DNA of 64,000 bases. It comes from Methanohalophilus profundi (lineage in GTDB: Archaea; Halobacteriota; Methanosarcinia; Methanosarcinales; Methanosarcinaceae). The position numbers and the translations under genes are program-made. Positions 17,581-26,052 of this stretch are shown one piece after another. The notes under the pieces are model-generated. The model worked only from the letters and a program-made list of their open reading frames with translations. It was not told the DNA's origin and searched no databases. Each line of letters opens with the position of its first letter. Positions within the stretch are counted from its first letter, which is position 1. The stretch is from assembly GCF_004137855.1 (NCBI RefSeq), contig NZ_QBKB01000002.1, positions 137,855-201,854 of the forward strand. Direction: 5' to 3'.

Positions 17581-18273
17581 TTATAAGAGCTCAGTCTCAG
17601 CATCGCCTTTTGTGAGCCTGTTAATAAGACCATAAAAATCATTCTGCAATCCTGCGGGCATCCTGACTACAGCTGTCCAGGAACCATCATTTTCCCATTT
17701 ATCTTTTACAAGGGTTCCAAAATTTGCTATTTCACCGTAAGATTTAGCTGCATATGAAGGAGGAACCTGTACCTTAATATCGACCTCTTCAAACCTGATA
17801 GGGATTATTGGACGAATTGCTTTCATCACAATTTTTACCTGCTCATCAACACTTTTGAGAGGATCAATATGTACTTTTGCTTCTTCCATTGCAGTTTTAA
17901 TACGGGCCGGTGGATGAGGCGCACGTGTTTGCGGATTAAGCGCATTATGAGCAATAATGCTTACAACCTGCTTTGTCTTTTCTTCAAGGAAATGCTTTCT
18001 CTGCTCCTGGGTAAGCTGTAGTTCTCCATGCATTATGATGTTGCCTGCAACTTCATAAACATCATCCGTACCAAAACTGTTAATGATATCGGATTCTGCT
18101 GCATGGTCTCCTTTCTTTGCATCGGAGAAAATATCTTCAACAGCAAGAATTGTTTCCAGCTTTACATCATTTCCTTGCCTGTACTCAAAAGCACCATCCG
18201 GGTCAACCAACACTTCAAAATGGTTACTACCTTTCTTAAGACGGGCAATTAAAGCTTCATCAAGAGATACCAT
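17581..18273 (-). CDS. Ribosome maturation protein SBDS (Sdo1)
   Basis: A 230-residue homologue of human SBDS/yeast Sdo1, which clears the anti-association factor from nascent large subunits. The N-terminal FYSH domain (ALIARLKKGSNHFEVLVDP, FGTDD), the helical middle (LTQEQRKHFLEEKTKQVVSIIAHNALNPQTRAPHPPARI) and the C-terminal ferredoxin-like domain (PIRFEEVDIKVQVPP) are all visible. The length fits archaeal SBDS. It lies 12 bases upstream of rrp4. Confidence 0.94.
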   Translation of the reverse strand: MVSLDEALIARLKKGSNHFEVLVDPDGAFEYRQGNDVKLETILAVEDIFSDAKKGDHAAESDIINSFGTDDVYEVAGNIIMHGELQLTQEQRKHFLEEKTKQVVSIIAHNALNPQTRAPHPPARIKTAMEEAKVHIDPLKSVDEQVKIVMKAIRPIIPIRFEEVDIKVQVPPSYAAKSYGEIANFGTLVKDKWENDGSWTAVVRMPAGLQNDFYGLINRLTKGDAETELL

Positions 18274-18296
18274 AATTTTTCACACCTTTACTGGAT

Positions 18297-19067
18297 TTAC
18301 TGTTCTGCTTCTTCATCTTCTGCTTCTTCGGTTTCATCTTTGTGGTTTTCAAGTATCCGCTCCACATAGGATTCAACCTGCTGACTGGAATATTTGGAGA
18401 ACATCTTATCTTCCACTTTCACCACACCGACTTCCAGAGTGGATGCATCCAGTTTCATGTCTGAAGCATTGTAAAGGGCTTCCATACCAAGCATAATAGC
18501 TTCATCCAGATCCATTCCGTCCTTGTATTTTTCTTCGAAAACTTCCATGAAGGCGTTTCTACCTGCACCGATCGCTGTTGCCTTATATTCAAGTAGTGCT
18601 CCGCTTGGATCTGTTTCAAAGAGTTTTGGTGTGGAGCCATCAACACCTGCTATTAAAAGAGCTGTTCCATAAGGACGTACGCCGCCGTACTGAGTGTAGG
18701 TCTGCTTGTGATCACAAATCTTCTTTGAGAGCACATCAACGCTTATAGGCTCATCATAGGAGACAACATTAACCTGTGCTTCTACTCTGGCACGATCTAC
18801 AAGAGCACGTGCATCAGCTACAAGTCCTGAAGTAGCTACCCCGATATGTTCATCAATCTGGAATATCTTTTCAATGGATTCAGCTTCAATCAAATGACTG
18901 GTAATTCTTTTGTCCACCAGAAGGACTACACCGTCACGGGCTTTGATTCCAGCAGCTGTGGTTCCTCTCTTTACTGCCTCACGGGCATATTCTACCTGAA
19001 ATAATCTGCCATCAGGACTAAAAACCGTGATCGCTCTATCATAACCCATTTGTGGTGCCATCTGCAT
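18297..19067 (-). CDS. psmA: Proteasome alpha subunit
   Basis: A 256-residue subunit of the outer, gating rings of the 20S proteasome. The N-terminal gate and H0 helix, [33 protein letters not shown], are the alpha signature, and the body has [13 protein letters not shown] and [17 protein letters not shown]. The C-terminus is an acidic, alanine/glutamate-rich tail. It begins the run psmA-SBDS-rrp4-rrp41-rrp42, linking protein and RNA turnover in one operon; the beta subunit is separate, at 46492. Confidence 0.95.
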   Translation of the reverse strand: MQMAPQMGYDRAITVFSPDGRLFQVEYAREAVKRGTTAAGIKARDGVVLLVDKRITSHLIEAESIEKIFQIDEHIGVATSGLVADARALVDRARVEAQVNVVSYDEPISVDVLSKKICDHKQTYTQYGGVRPYGTALLIAGVDGSTPKLFETDPSGALLEYKATAIGAGRNAFMEVFEEKYKDGMDLDEAIMLGMEALYNASDMKLDASTLEVGVVKVEDKMFSKYSSQQVESYVERILENHKDETEEAEDEEAEQ

Positions 19068-19138
19068 TTCGTATCTATCTCCTATTAATTCTTATGCACG
19101 TGGTATCGATAACAACGTATAATATAGTTTCTATCCAT

Positions 19139-19507
19139 TTATATGTGTTTGTCATTAGGGACGCTATATGAATCCCTTTTTTCAATGTACTTTTCGGTTG
19201 CCGATCGCACAGTACCTGCAATTCCAAGCACATTTACAATTGCAGGGTACCCACCTACTCTTGTAATTGTAGCAAGTATAGCCCGGGTCAGGTCTTCTGA
19301 ACCTCGCTTGCAGCGAAGTATACCCATGTTATCATTTAAATCAAGCAGCCTGATACCGGCCTGACTTGAACCAAAATCGCCAATTAATGCAGCGGAATTG
19401 GAAAAGATCTCATTGAGGAAATCCTCCCGTGAAACCCGGACCTCACAGATTAATTCCAGTGCAAGATACCTTTTCGGGTCTCGAAGAGTAGGAGGGAGTA
19501 CTTTCAT
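19139..19507 (-). CDS. rnp2: RNase P protein subunit Pop5 (Rnp2)
   Basis: A 122-residue protein with MKVLPPTLRDPKRYLALELICE at the N-terminus and AGIRLLDLNDNMGILRCKRGSEDLTRAILATI in the middle, the Pop5/Rpp14 ferredoxin-like fold. With Rpp30 it forms the heterotetramer that activates the catalytic RNA of RNase P for tRNA 5' maturation. The chosen ATG at 19507 overlaps the Rpp30 stop (TAATG), which supports it over a start two codons earlier. A gap of about 70 bases separates it from psmA. Confidence 0.9.
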   Translation of the reverse strand: MKVLPPTLRDPKRYLALELICEVRVSREDFLNEIFSNSAALIGDFGSSQAGIRLLDLNDNMGILRCKRGSEDLTRAILATITRVGGYPAIVNVLGIAGTVRSATEKYIEKRDSYSVPNDKHI

Positions 19508-20220
19508 TAACAAAGCTCCTGACCATTGTATTGAATAATGCGAACACCTTGCGGCATTGAGGAATTTCTTCTGTTGCGTTTAATAATTCTTTCCGGAATA
19601 GTACTCAAAGCTGCATTTGCTTCATCCTTTTCCATACCGAACAATCCGGCAAGCGCAATCATTTCCCCGGGAGCCCGTATGTCATAGCAGGACATAGCAT
19701 TGCTCGTCAGTACTGTAGAAACATGGTATTTTCTTGCAAGTTGTAAATTTTTCCTGAAATGGGCCAGAGCATGTACCCGCCTTCCACCCCTCTGTTTGAT
19801 TATGGCATCAAGATTGAATGCGATTGCCACTTCATTATCGTGGGCTGATTTTGCAAGGACATGATTAAAACCATTGTCTCTGCCGGTGGGAAGATTAGTC
19901 AGGACATCTACATTGGGATTTTCTACTGCACTGCGATTTATGGATTCGCTGCCCCCATGAACCACAAGAACATCTACTTTCTTGCGATATTTCCCAATGA
20001 GACCATGAAGTTTTGAAGAATTACGGACTTCTATCCCCACACCCCGAACCAGTTCTATATCTTCATGCGAACCATCAGATGGTGGTTCCTTATCAATATG
20101 ATTCGTTATACCAATTCCTGAATATCCAAGATGGTTTGCAACTGAAAGCATCTGTTTTACAGAACTTGAACCATCCGCAAGCACATGTATATTCAAATCG
20201 TAGTAATCAGACCCGCTCAA
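19507..20220 (-). CDS. rnp3: RNase P protein subunit Rpp30 (Rnp3)
   Basis: A 237-residue TIM-barrel protein of the Rpp30 family: YYDLNIHVLADGSSS at the start, LGYSGIGITNH, VDVLVVHGGSESINRSAVENPNVDVL and GRRVHALAHFRKNLQLARKY. It partners Pop5 in RNase P. I chose the TTG at 20220, with GGAGG six to seven bases upstream; the ATG at 20241 would add an atypical MKWWRIF leader. It overlaps the preceding COG1325 gene by 14 bases and the following Pop5 gene by one. Confidence 0.9.
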   Translation of the reverse strand: MSGSDYYDLNIHVLADGSSSVKQMLSVANHLGYSGIGITNHIDKEPPSDGSHEDIELVRGVGIEVRNSSKLHGLIGKYRKKVDVLVVHGGSESINRSAVENPNVDVLTNLPTGRDNGFNHVLAKSAHDNEVAIAFNLDAIIKQRGGRRVHALAHFRKNLQLARKYHVSTVLTSNAMSCYDIRAPGEMIALAGLFGMEKDEANAALSTIPERIIKRNRRNSSMPQGVRIIQYNGQELC

Positions 20221-20662
20221 AAAAATCCTCCACCATTTCAAGGGCTTTATTCCTGTCTTTAGGATAAGTGGCGATTTTTATTTTGACAGCAATCGCATCG
20301 GAAGATGATTCCGTAACCAGTTTTCCTGAGTATGCGTCCTGCTTGCTAAATCGTAGATGCAGCATCAGCTGATCATCGAGACGCTCATCCAGTTGCTGAA
20401 CAAGTTCCTCTCTTTGTGATTTAGATAATTCCGAAACCAAGCGATCCATAAAAGCGGAAGTTTCAGCCTTGCGCTTAAAATCCAGACTATACAAAGCCAT
20501 CGGGTTACCGTAATGTCCATCCACAACCAGATAATTTATCTGATTATCGATATCCGGAGAGTTACGGATAACATCCGGTAAAAGAAATTTCAGGGCAGAG
20601 ACTACTCTGTCCCTGTCTTCGGTTGCATGCGCAGTTACGCGCAATGTTATATAGTGAATCAC
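20207..20662 (-). CDS. COG1325 (DUF54) RNA-binding protein
   Basis: A 151-residue protein of the archaeal DUF54/COG1325 family, an L5-like fold predicted to bind RNA and often annotated as exosome-associated. [29 protein letters not shown], then [34 protein letters not shown] are the family segments. The exact role is unproven. It overlaps L15e by four bases (ATGA) and Rpp30 by 14, so the three are translationally coupled. Confidence 0.85.
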   Translation of the reverse strand: MIHYITLRVTAHATEDRDRVVSALKFLLPDVIRNSPDIDNQINYLVVDGHYGNPMALYSLDFKRKAETSAFMDRLVSELSKSQREELVQQLDERLDDQLMLHLRFSKQDAYSGKLVTESSSDAIAVKIKIATYPKDRNKALEMVEDFFERV

Positions 20663-21249
20663 TTGCCCTGGTTATTGTTGGACCGGACACTCGGCCTGGT
20701 TTTTTCCGTACCGGTTCCTTTACTGCGCATACCTCTACTCTTTCTTCCTGCGCTTGTTTTTCCACGGAAAGTACGTCCCCGGCTGGAACTGTCACATATC
20801 CATTTAAGGTCCTTGTCTTTAACAATGGCAGGATGGAATGGATCCACAAGAATTGCTTCAAACCATTTATTCTTTCCATCTTCTCCTACCCAGTAAGAGT
20901 TGAGTACTTCCATGTTAGGATGGCGGCGTGAAGCCCTTTCCTCGGCAATTCTCTGGAGACTCTTTTCTCCTGTGATCTTATTTTTACCCATGTGCTGGGT
21001 CCTTCTTCCACGCATATAACGGGAATTACGCCTGCTTCCACGATGTACCTTTACCCGTACGACTGTGATTCCCTGTTTTGCCTTATACCCAAGGGAACGT
21101 GCGCGGTCTACACGGGTAGGCCTTTTTACACGGGTTACTGAGCCTTCACGTCTCCATTCCTGGAGTCTTTCCCATCTGAGATCCTTTACATAAGAATCAT
21201 CAGGTCTTTTCCATGCGTCTCTTACATAACTGTAAAATGATTTTGACAT
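20659..21249 (-). CDS. rpl15e: Ribosomal protein L15e (eL15)
   Basis: A 196-residue, strongly basic large-subunit protein. It starts [20 protein letters not shown], continues [36 protein letters not shown] and ends in an arginine/lysine/serine-rich tail. AAGGTGA upstream supports the ATG at 21249 rather than one six codons earlier. It is the first protein gene of the operon that runs down to pcc1, with tRNA-Trp upstream. Confidence 0.95.
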   Translation of the reverse strand: MSKSFYSYVRDAWKRPDDSYVKDLRWERLQEWRREGSVTRVKRPTRVDRARSLGYKAKQGITVVRVKVHRGSRRNSRYMRGRRTQHMGKNKITGEKSLQRIAEERASRRHPNMEVLNSYWVGEDGKNKWFEAILVDPFHPAIVKDKDLKWICDSSSRGRTFRGKTSAGRKSRGMRSKGTGTEKTRPSVRSNNNQGK

Positions 21250-21387
21250 TATTTCACCTTGTTTCATTCATTGACGGTTCAGCCATAAAGGCCACACTCC
21301 AACGGGATTTTTCCCGTAGATGAAACACGCCGCTAATACGACGGCAATATGATTTAAAGGTTTGTGTTACAAAAGAAAAGAAAAACG

Positions 21388-21587
21388 TGGGGCTGGTGAG
21401 ATTCGAACTCACGATCGACGGGTCTCTCCGAACAACTGCACTTAGCAGCTTTGACTGTTCTTATGAACACATATCAGTGCTCCAACGGTTCCTCACTGGC
21501 AAACCCCGTCGGGCAAGCCTCAGTAGACCCGTTGTTCATCATTTATCCGCTGGAGCCCGTCGCCATTCCTGGCTAGGCCACAGCCCC
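21388..21587 (-). tRNA. tRNA-Trp (CCA) with a 126-base intron
   Basis: Exon 1 (21587-21550) has acceptor GGGGCUG, a D arm and the anticodon stem ACGGG with loop CUCCAG, giving anticodon CCA. Exon 2 (21423-21388) completes the stem (CCCGU), T arm (GUGAG-UUCGAAU-CUCAC) and acceptor CAGCCCC, with discriminator A and no encoded CCA. The intron lies between positions 37 and 38, the usual archaeal site, and its ends (GAACAAC near the 5' end, GUUGUUC near the 3' end) pair to form the central helix of the splicing bulge-helix-bulge. Confidence 0.95.
21424..21549 (-). ncRNA. tRNA-Trp intron acting as a box C/D methylation guide
   Basis: The intron has box C (AUGAUGA), box D' (CUGA after GGUCUA), a C'-like box (GUGAGGA) and box D (CUGA after GGAGCA). 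The guide before D (CGUUGGAGC) pairs with exon 1 so that the fifth base upstream of D faces C34. The guide before D' (ACGGGUCU) pairs with exon 2 across the splice site so that the fifth base faces C39. Self-guided methylation at 34 and 39 is established for Haloferax pre-tRNA-Trp; the pairing here fits exactly, except that position 39 is C. Confidence 0.85.
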
Positions 21588-21634
21588 GCAAAACACGTTG
21601 CATGAAACGTGTAAGCATCCACCCAATACACCTC

Positions 21635-21650
21635 ATATATAATATATTTA
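21635..21650 (-). promoter_or_regulatory. TATA box for tRNA-Trp
   Basis: On the minus strand the AT-rich run AAATATATTATATATG lies about 50-60 bases upstream of the tRNA 5' end, a suitable place for the promoter of the tRNA and possibly of the L15e operon. Confidence 0.5.
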
Positions 21651-21721
21651 CCGGTGCAGAGGCGGATAACGCGGCAAATATGTAATGAATTTACTCATAA
21701 TCTTCCAGCAGATCTGCCAGC

Positions 21722-22756
21722 TCAATGCAAATCTTCTCCACCTGTGCCGTCATTTCCTGGCAGGAGTGGCCCAACAAACGCCCCATATAAAAAGGCCCCC
21801 CCTGCACCGACTCCTTCTTTTACATAGCCCATTTCGTATTGCTGGAGACCTACAAGTTTAGATTTGCCAAATCCGAGATCTTGAGCAAACATATCTACTC
21901 CAATCTGTTTTGCCAAGTCACGGAAATTTGCAGTTTCATCATTTGCCACATAACTCGTAGTAACAATGGAAAGATTACCCGTATCCATTCCCATATGTTT
22001 TATAATGCTGAATACGGCAGCCATTTGTGTTCCACCTGCAAGAATTACACGTGTACCACAACCTATACCGGAAACAAGTCCGGCAACCGCAGGCATCATG
22101 GGATCACCCACACAACGTACAGCTTCAAGAGGATCCTGCCTGAGTTTTCCGTGAGTGATATCTGAAGACTCAAGAGCTTGCTTTACAACCTGTGCTTTCA
22201 GTCCTATAGGATTCACTGAAGCACTACTACTCACTTTTCCATCATATCCCAGAGCGTTAAGAACCGCCTGGGCAGTTGTCGTCCCACCGGGAATACTCTC
22301 CCCAATAACTATAAAATCTGATTTATCTTTAAGTTTTTTACCTGCTTCTTCTGCACGTTTGAAAACAGTGTGCGGATCATCTACTGCAATTTTATTGCGT
22401 ATATCCGCCCCTGCAGGCACTTCAAGGTCTATCATCGGAACCTCGGGGGTGAGCTTCATACCCGCACGCACAAACACATGAGGAACTCCCGTAGTAACCA
22501 GAACGGCACGTGTAGTGAGCCCGGGCGTAGGAGTGTTAAAAGGAGGAGTCATAGGCAGTACGGGAACAGTTATGATATTTCCCGTTTCCAGCACTTCAGC
22601 ATCTCCTGCAGGAGTATAATCTGTCAGTTTGGCACTCTTTCCTGCGGCTGAAAGACCCTCTATATATGCAGTTTCAGTGTTAGAAAGCACACATACGAAA
22701 AGAGGCTTTTCAGGTACATCTTTATGTCCAGGTAGGAATGAATCCATAATTACCAC
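21722..22756 (-). CDS. CobT-like nicotinate-nucleotide phosphoribosyltransferase family protein
   Basis: A 344-residue protein of the archaeal UPF0284/TIGR00303 branch of the CobT superfamily. Visible features are TPTPGLTTRAVLVTTGVPH, the glycine-rich FIVIGESIPGGTTTAQAVLNALGYDG (about 148-173), and AGLVSGIGCGTRVILAGGTQMAAV. Classical CobT activates the lower-ligand base for cobamide synthesis. Archaeal members are assumed to act in cobamide assembly, but their base is not certain. Cobamides are central to methylotrophic methanogenesis. It follows proS after 17 bases. Confidence 0.82.
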   Translation of the reverse strand: MVIMDSFLPGHKDVPEKPLFVCVLSNTETAYIEGLSAAGKSAKLTDYTPAGDAEVLETGNIITVPVLPMTPPFNTPTPGLTTRAVLVTTGVPHVFVRAGMKLTPEVPMIDLEVPAGADIRNKIAVDDPHTVFKRAEEAGKKLKDKSDFIVIGESIPGGTTTAQAVLNALGYDGKVSSSASVNPIGLKAQVVKQALESSDITHGKLRQDPLEAVRCVGDPMMPAVAGLVSGIGCGTRVILAGGTQMAAVFSIIKHMGMDTGNLSIVTTSYVANDETANFRDLAKQIGVDMFAQDLGFGKSKLVGLQQYEMGYVKEGVGAGGAFLYGAFVGPLLPGNDGTGGEDLH

Positions 22757-22773
22757 TGTTTTATTTTATAAAT

Positions 22774-24210
22774 TCAATAGGTTCTTGCAATATAAATGGA
22801 ATTGACTGCCTCTTCACCACACAGAGGGCATTTTTTACCCCTACAATCAGGTTGTTCATTCGGTATTCCGAGTATTCCGGCTCCAATGACATCTTCCATC
22901 TCTTTACCGCAATCTTCTCTTCCACACCAGTAAGTTTGAACAATTCCATGAGCCAGTTTATCTTTGATCCCTTCCAGATCCTCACAAAGGAAAATATGCT
23001 CCTGTAATTGTGCCTCAGCCTGTGAATACAGGTTTTTATGTATATCTGCGAAGGTCTCCTTTATGGTTGTAGATATATCCTCAAGTGGAATCTGTTCTTT
23101 TTCACCGGTGTCCCTTCTTGCCATCATTGCTGCCTTATTTTTCAGGTCACGAGGGCCGATTTCCAGCCTGATCGGTACACCCTGCATCTCCCATTTGTAG
23201 TATTTGGCACCCGGGCGCTTATCGCTATCATCAGTCTTGACCTTAATACCGGCATCCTTGAGCTCTTCTGATACCTTTTCACAGGCTGCAAGAACTTCTT
23301 CAGGATTTTTGAATATGATAGGAATAATAACAACCTGTACCGGGGCCACCTCAGGCGGAAGTACAAGTCCCTTGTCATCACCATGAGTGGAAATTAGAGC
23401 TGCAAGACAGCGTTCGGAAACACCATAACAGGCCTGGTGAGCATATACCTGCTCCCCTTCAGAATCTTCATAGGTTATTTCAAAAGTCTTTGCAAAATTG
23501 TCGCCCAAATGATGAGCAGTACCTACCTGAAGCGTCCTCCCGTCAGGCATCAATGAATCAACAGCAATCGTATAATCCGCACCCGGAAACTTGTCCCATT
23601 CGGGTCTTCTGGAAGATAGTATCGGTATCGCAAGCCTGCGGTAGAATTCAGTATAGATCCTGATTGCCTCATCTACCTGCTAGGCTGCTTCATCCCATGT
23701 AGCATGAACTGTATGCGCTTCCTTGAAAGAAGTTATCTCCCTGAGGCGTATAAGAGGACGCGTGTGTTTTGTCTCATAACGGAATGTGTTGACAATCTGA
23801 TACAGGCGCAAGGGGAGGTCTGCATGAGAGCGCACCCAGAGTTTATACATAGGATATATGGCTGTTTCACTTGTGGGACGCAATGCAAGATTTACTTCAA
23901 GAGGAGATGTGCCCCCATGGGTCACCCAGTAGACCTCATCCTCAAATCCCTTTATGTGCTGTGCCTCTTTCATAAACTCGGGTTCAGGGACAAGCAGAGG
24001 AAACATTGTTTCTTCATGATCCCTATCAAGAAGTTGCCTCATAATAGAATATGTTTTTTTTCTGATAGTGAAACCGAAGGGATGCCAGACATAAATACCC
24101 TTTACAGGGTAACGTACATCCATTATCTTTGCAATTTGGAGTAATTCATTGTACCATTCACTGAAATTGTCTTTTGATGGCAGTGATGCTTCTTTTTCCT
24201 GTTCGCCCAT
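22774..24210 (-). CDS. proS: Prolyl-tRNA synthetase with an in-frame amber codon
   Basis: One frame of 479 codons is interrupted only by a TAG at 23682-23680 (codon 177). Before it are class II motifs 1 and 2 ([65 protein letters not shown]); after it come [42 protein letters not shown], motif 3, the anticodon domain (VVIIPI) and the C-terminal zinc-like CGREDCG plus KKCPLCGEE, ending in Y. This is a complete archaeal-type ProRS of about 478 residues. TAG may be read as pyrrolysine, or be an AAG-to-TAG change or error. Cytoplasmic; charges tRNA-Pro. Confidence 0.92.
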
Positions 24211-24258
24211 AAAGTCACCAGAAATTGTTTTTAAATCCTGCGAAGATAAATCGACCCA

Positions 24259-24909
24259 TTATTTATAGTCATTTCCAAGAGGTTGGATATTTTCAGAAGA
24301 GTCAACCTTAAGATCAGCGGAATCAGCATCCAGAATTATCATCCCTGTCTTAAGTGCTGATGCCTCCTCCGGAGTAAGATTGCTGCATGATGCCTTCTCA
24401 GATATAATAGTACTGTTACCCAGTGGATCTTCCATTATGACGGTAAGATTAGCCTTGCCGGAAAGTGTATCATTTAACCTTTCCAGAATATTTTTCCCTG
24501 CAGCCTCTTTTTCCGGATCATCTTGAGACCATTTTATTGCAGCTTCCACTACATCCCTGACCCTGTAGAGCAATCCTTCAATATTTGTCACATAGGAATC
24601 AGAAACATTTCCGGGTTCGACAACAATACCAAGTTCAGGAATTCTTATAGTTCCAGATATTGATCGGATAACCCTGCAGTTAAGGTCTTCTTCCTTTTCT
24701 ATTTTCAATTCACAACGTATCGGCTCTTTCTGAGCCAGGATCATAGTGTCTGTAAAACGAAAACCACACCCGCAACGCTCGTTACATACATAACTTCACC
24801 AAAAAAAAGGTATATCGTCACTCTGCCAGTGTATGATCATTTCATTGTGGCAAAGAGGACATGTGGTTTGGGTATCAAATCCCTCTTTCCTTTCGCTTTC
24901 TGGGTTCAA
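24259..24909 (-). CDS. ZPR1-type zinc-finger protein with two compensating frameshifts
   Basis: The C-terminal 161 residues (from about 24744) are an open frame typical of archaeal ZPR1. The N-terminal zinc finger lies upstream: a TTG at 24909, overlapping the sepF stop, begins ESERKEGF then TTCPLCHNEMIIHWQSDDIPFF in the same frame as the C-terminal part. Between them the frame changes twice: an eight-A run at 24801-24808 (should be seven) and a two-A run at 24774-24775 (should be three). Correcting both gives GEVMYVTSVCGCGFRF, completing the CxxC...CxC finger. ZPR1 proteins are elongation-factor-binding chaperones in eukaryotes. Confidence 0.8.
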
Positions 24910-25283
24910 TATCTCCCACCAATTACCTTGGACCTGTCTATTTTTACGCCGGTTGGTGTTACCAATACCTGATCTTCTTTGATCCCCGCGATATCACCGT
25001 GGACATCGATTATAACTTCCTTGAGATCTTTCAAAGCACGGTCCAGCATCAGTTTATCAGCCTTTATATTGGAAATATCAATCATAAGGATATTGCCGTC
25101 ATATATTTCCTTTTTAAGGGACGGTAATTCATTAAGATTGGTAAGTTCAGCAACCCTTACGTAAGTTTCAGCAGGTTCCTCATCCATTACCTCTTCATAT
25201 TTACCAAGATCAAGTTCCGTGTACTCTTCTGCAGAAGACGTAGCTTTAGTTCCACTTCCGAACAATTTGTCCATGAATGCCAT
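24906..25283 (-). CDS. sepF: Archaeal cell-division protein SepF
   Basis: A 125-residue protein. The N-terminal MAFMDKLFGSG is a short amphipathic membrane-binding helix, followed by an acidic linker and the SepF core (YVRVAELTNLNELPSLKKEIYDGNILMIDISNIK, then LDRALKDLKEVIIDVHGDIAGI). Archaeal SepF anchors FtsZ to the membrane at midcell. I chose the ATG at 25283, with AAGGTG six bases upstream, which gives the standard N-terminus. The stop overlaps the ZPR1 start. FtsZ is not in this window. Confidence 0.88.
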   Translation of the reverse strand: MAFMDKLFGSGTKATSSAEEYTELDLGKYEEVMDEEPAETYVRVAELTNLNELPSLKKEIYDGNILMIDISNIKADKLMLDRALKDLKEVIIDVHGDIAGIKEDQVLVTPTGVKIDRSKVIGGRY

Positions 25284-25358
25284 AGTCCGCACCTTTTATT
25301 TTGAATTAAAGAACTAATGTCCTTATAACGTTCATTATATTTTAAAGATATCTTTGTC

Positions 25359-25838
25359 TTAAAGTTCCAGATTCCAGAACTCATCACCCACATAATGCAG
25401 GGATTCTACTACTTTGCCTGAATCCGCAACCATCTGAGGTCCAGGCACAAGGGCCTTTCCGATAGCCAGTGGTTTATTATGAGCTTCCTCTTTTATAACG
25501 ACAATGTCCCCTTCTTTGATAACAGGATCTGCCGAAACAATACCCGGACTCATTATATCCGCGCCATTAATAACAAATTTAACGGCACCCTGGTCCACAA
25601 CTACCACGTATTCATTTATACCATATTCAAGCACGCCCCTAACTGTAGGGTGCCAATCTTCCTCATATTTGAAGAATAAGATTTTACCCTCTACAATGAG
25701 GACTTCCATGTTATCTGCCCGGGCACTTTCTATTTTACTATCTTCAAGACGGCTAATCTTGCCAAACTTTTCTTCCATTCCTTCAAAAAGTTTCTTCCTA
25801 TCGGATTTCCTCAATTGTACCCTTGATTTTACCTTCAA
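25359..25838 (-). CDS. PUA-domain RNA-binding protein (MCT-1-like)
   Basis: A 159-residue protein: an N-terminal DUF1947-type domain (residues 1-75, KSRVQLRKSDRKKLFEGMEEKFGK) and a C-terminal PUA domain (about 78-155), with the typical VVDQGAVKFVINGADIMSPGIV and KEGDIVVIKEEAHNKPLAIGKAL. This matches archaeal COG2016 proteins, relatives of eukaryotic MCT-1, which bind RNA and influence translation initiation. It begins with TTG preceded by GGTGA. It lies upstream of sepF, in the same direction. Confidence 0.82.
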   Translation of the reverse strand: MKVKSRVQLRKSDRKKLFEGMEEKFGKISRLEDSKIESARADNMEVLIVEGKILFFKYEEDWHPTVRGVLEYGINEYVVVVDQGAVKFVINGADIMSPGIVSADPVIKEGDIVVIKEEAHNKPLAIGKALVPGPQMVADSGKVVESLHYVGDEFWNLEL

Positions 25839-25930
25839 CGTATCACCCGGACGGATAATCTGATTGTATTAGAATAAAAGCTGCCATAAGGATTTAAACC
25901 TTTATGCCTAAACCGGTTTGTTCACTTTGC

Positions 25931-25959
25931 CTAAATTATTTAAACCCATTGTCGTATTT
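25931..25959 (+). promoter_or_regulatory. Extended promoter element, copy 1
   Basis: CTAAATTATTTAAACCCATTG and the seven following bases recur almost unchanged at 27582. It includes the TATA-like TTATTTAAA. It lies about 95-120 bases upstream of the FAD oxidoreductase. The match extends beyond a TATA box into the expected start-site region, suggesting a shared regulator. Confidence 0.6.
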
Positions 25960-26052
25960 AGTGAAAAATATATCTGACAATCTTGATTATCGATTACACA
26001 TATGAACCTACAGAATAATCTGAATTTTCAGGGTCTTTAAAAGGAGAATATT

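Noticed and set aside
22155-22481. Serine- and proline-rich frames opposite the CobT-like gene
   Set aside because: They are antisense shadows of a conserved coding region.
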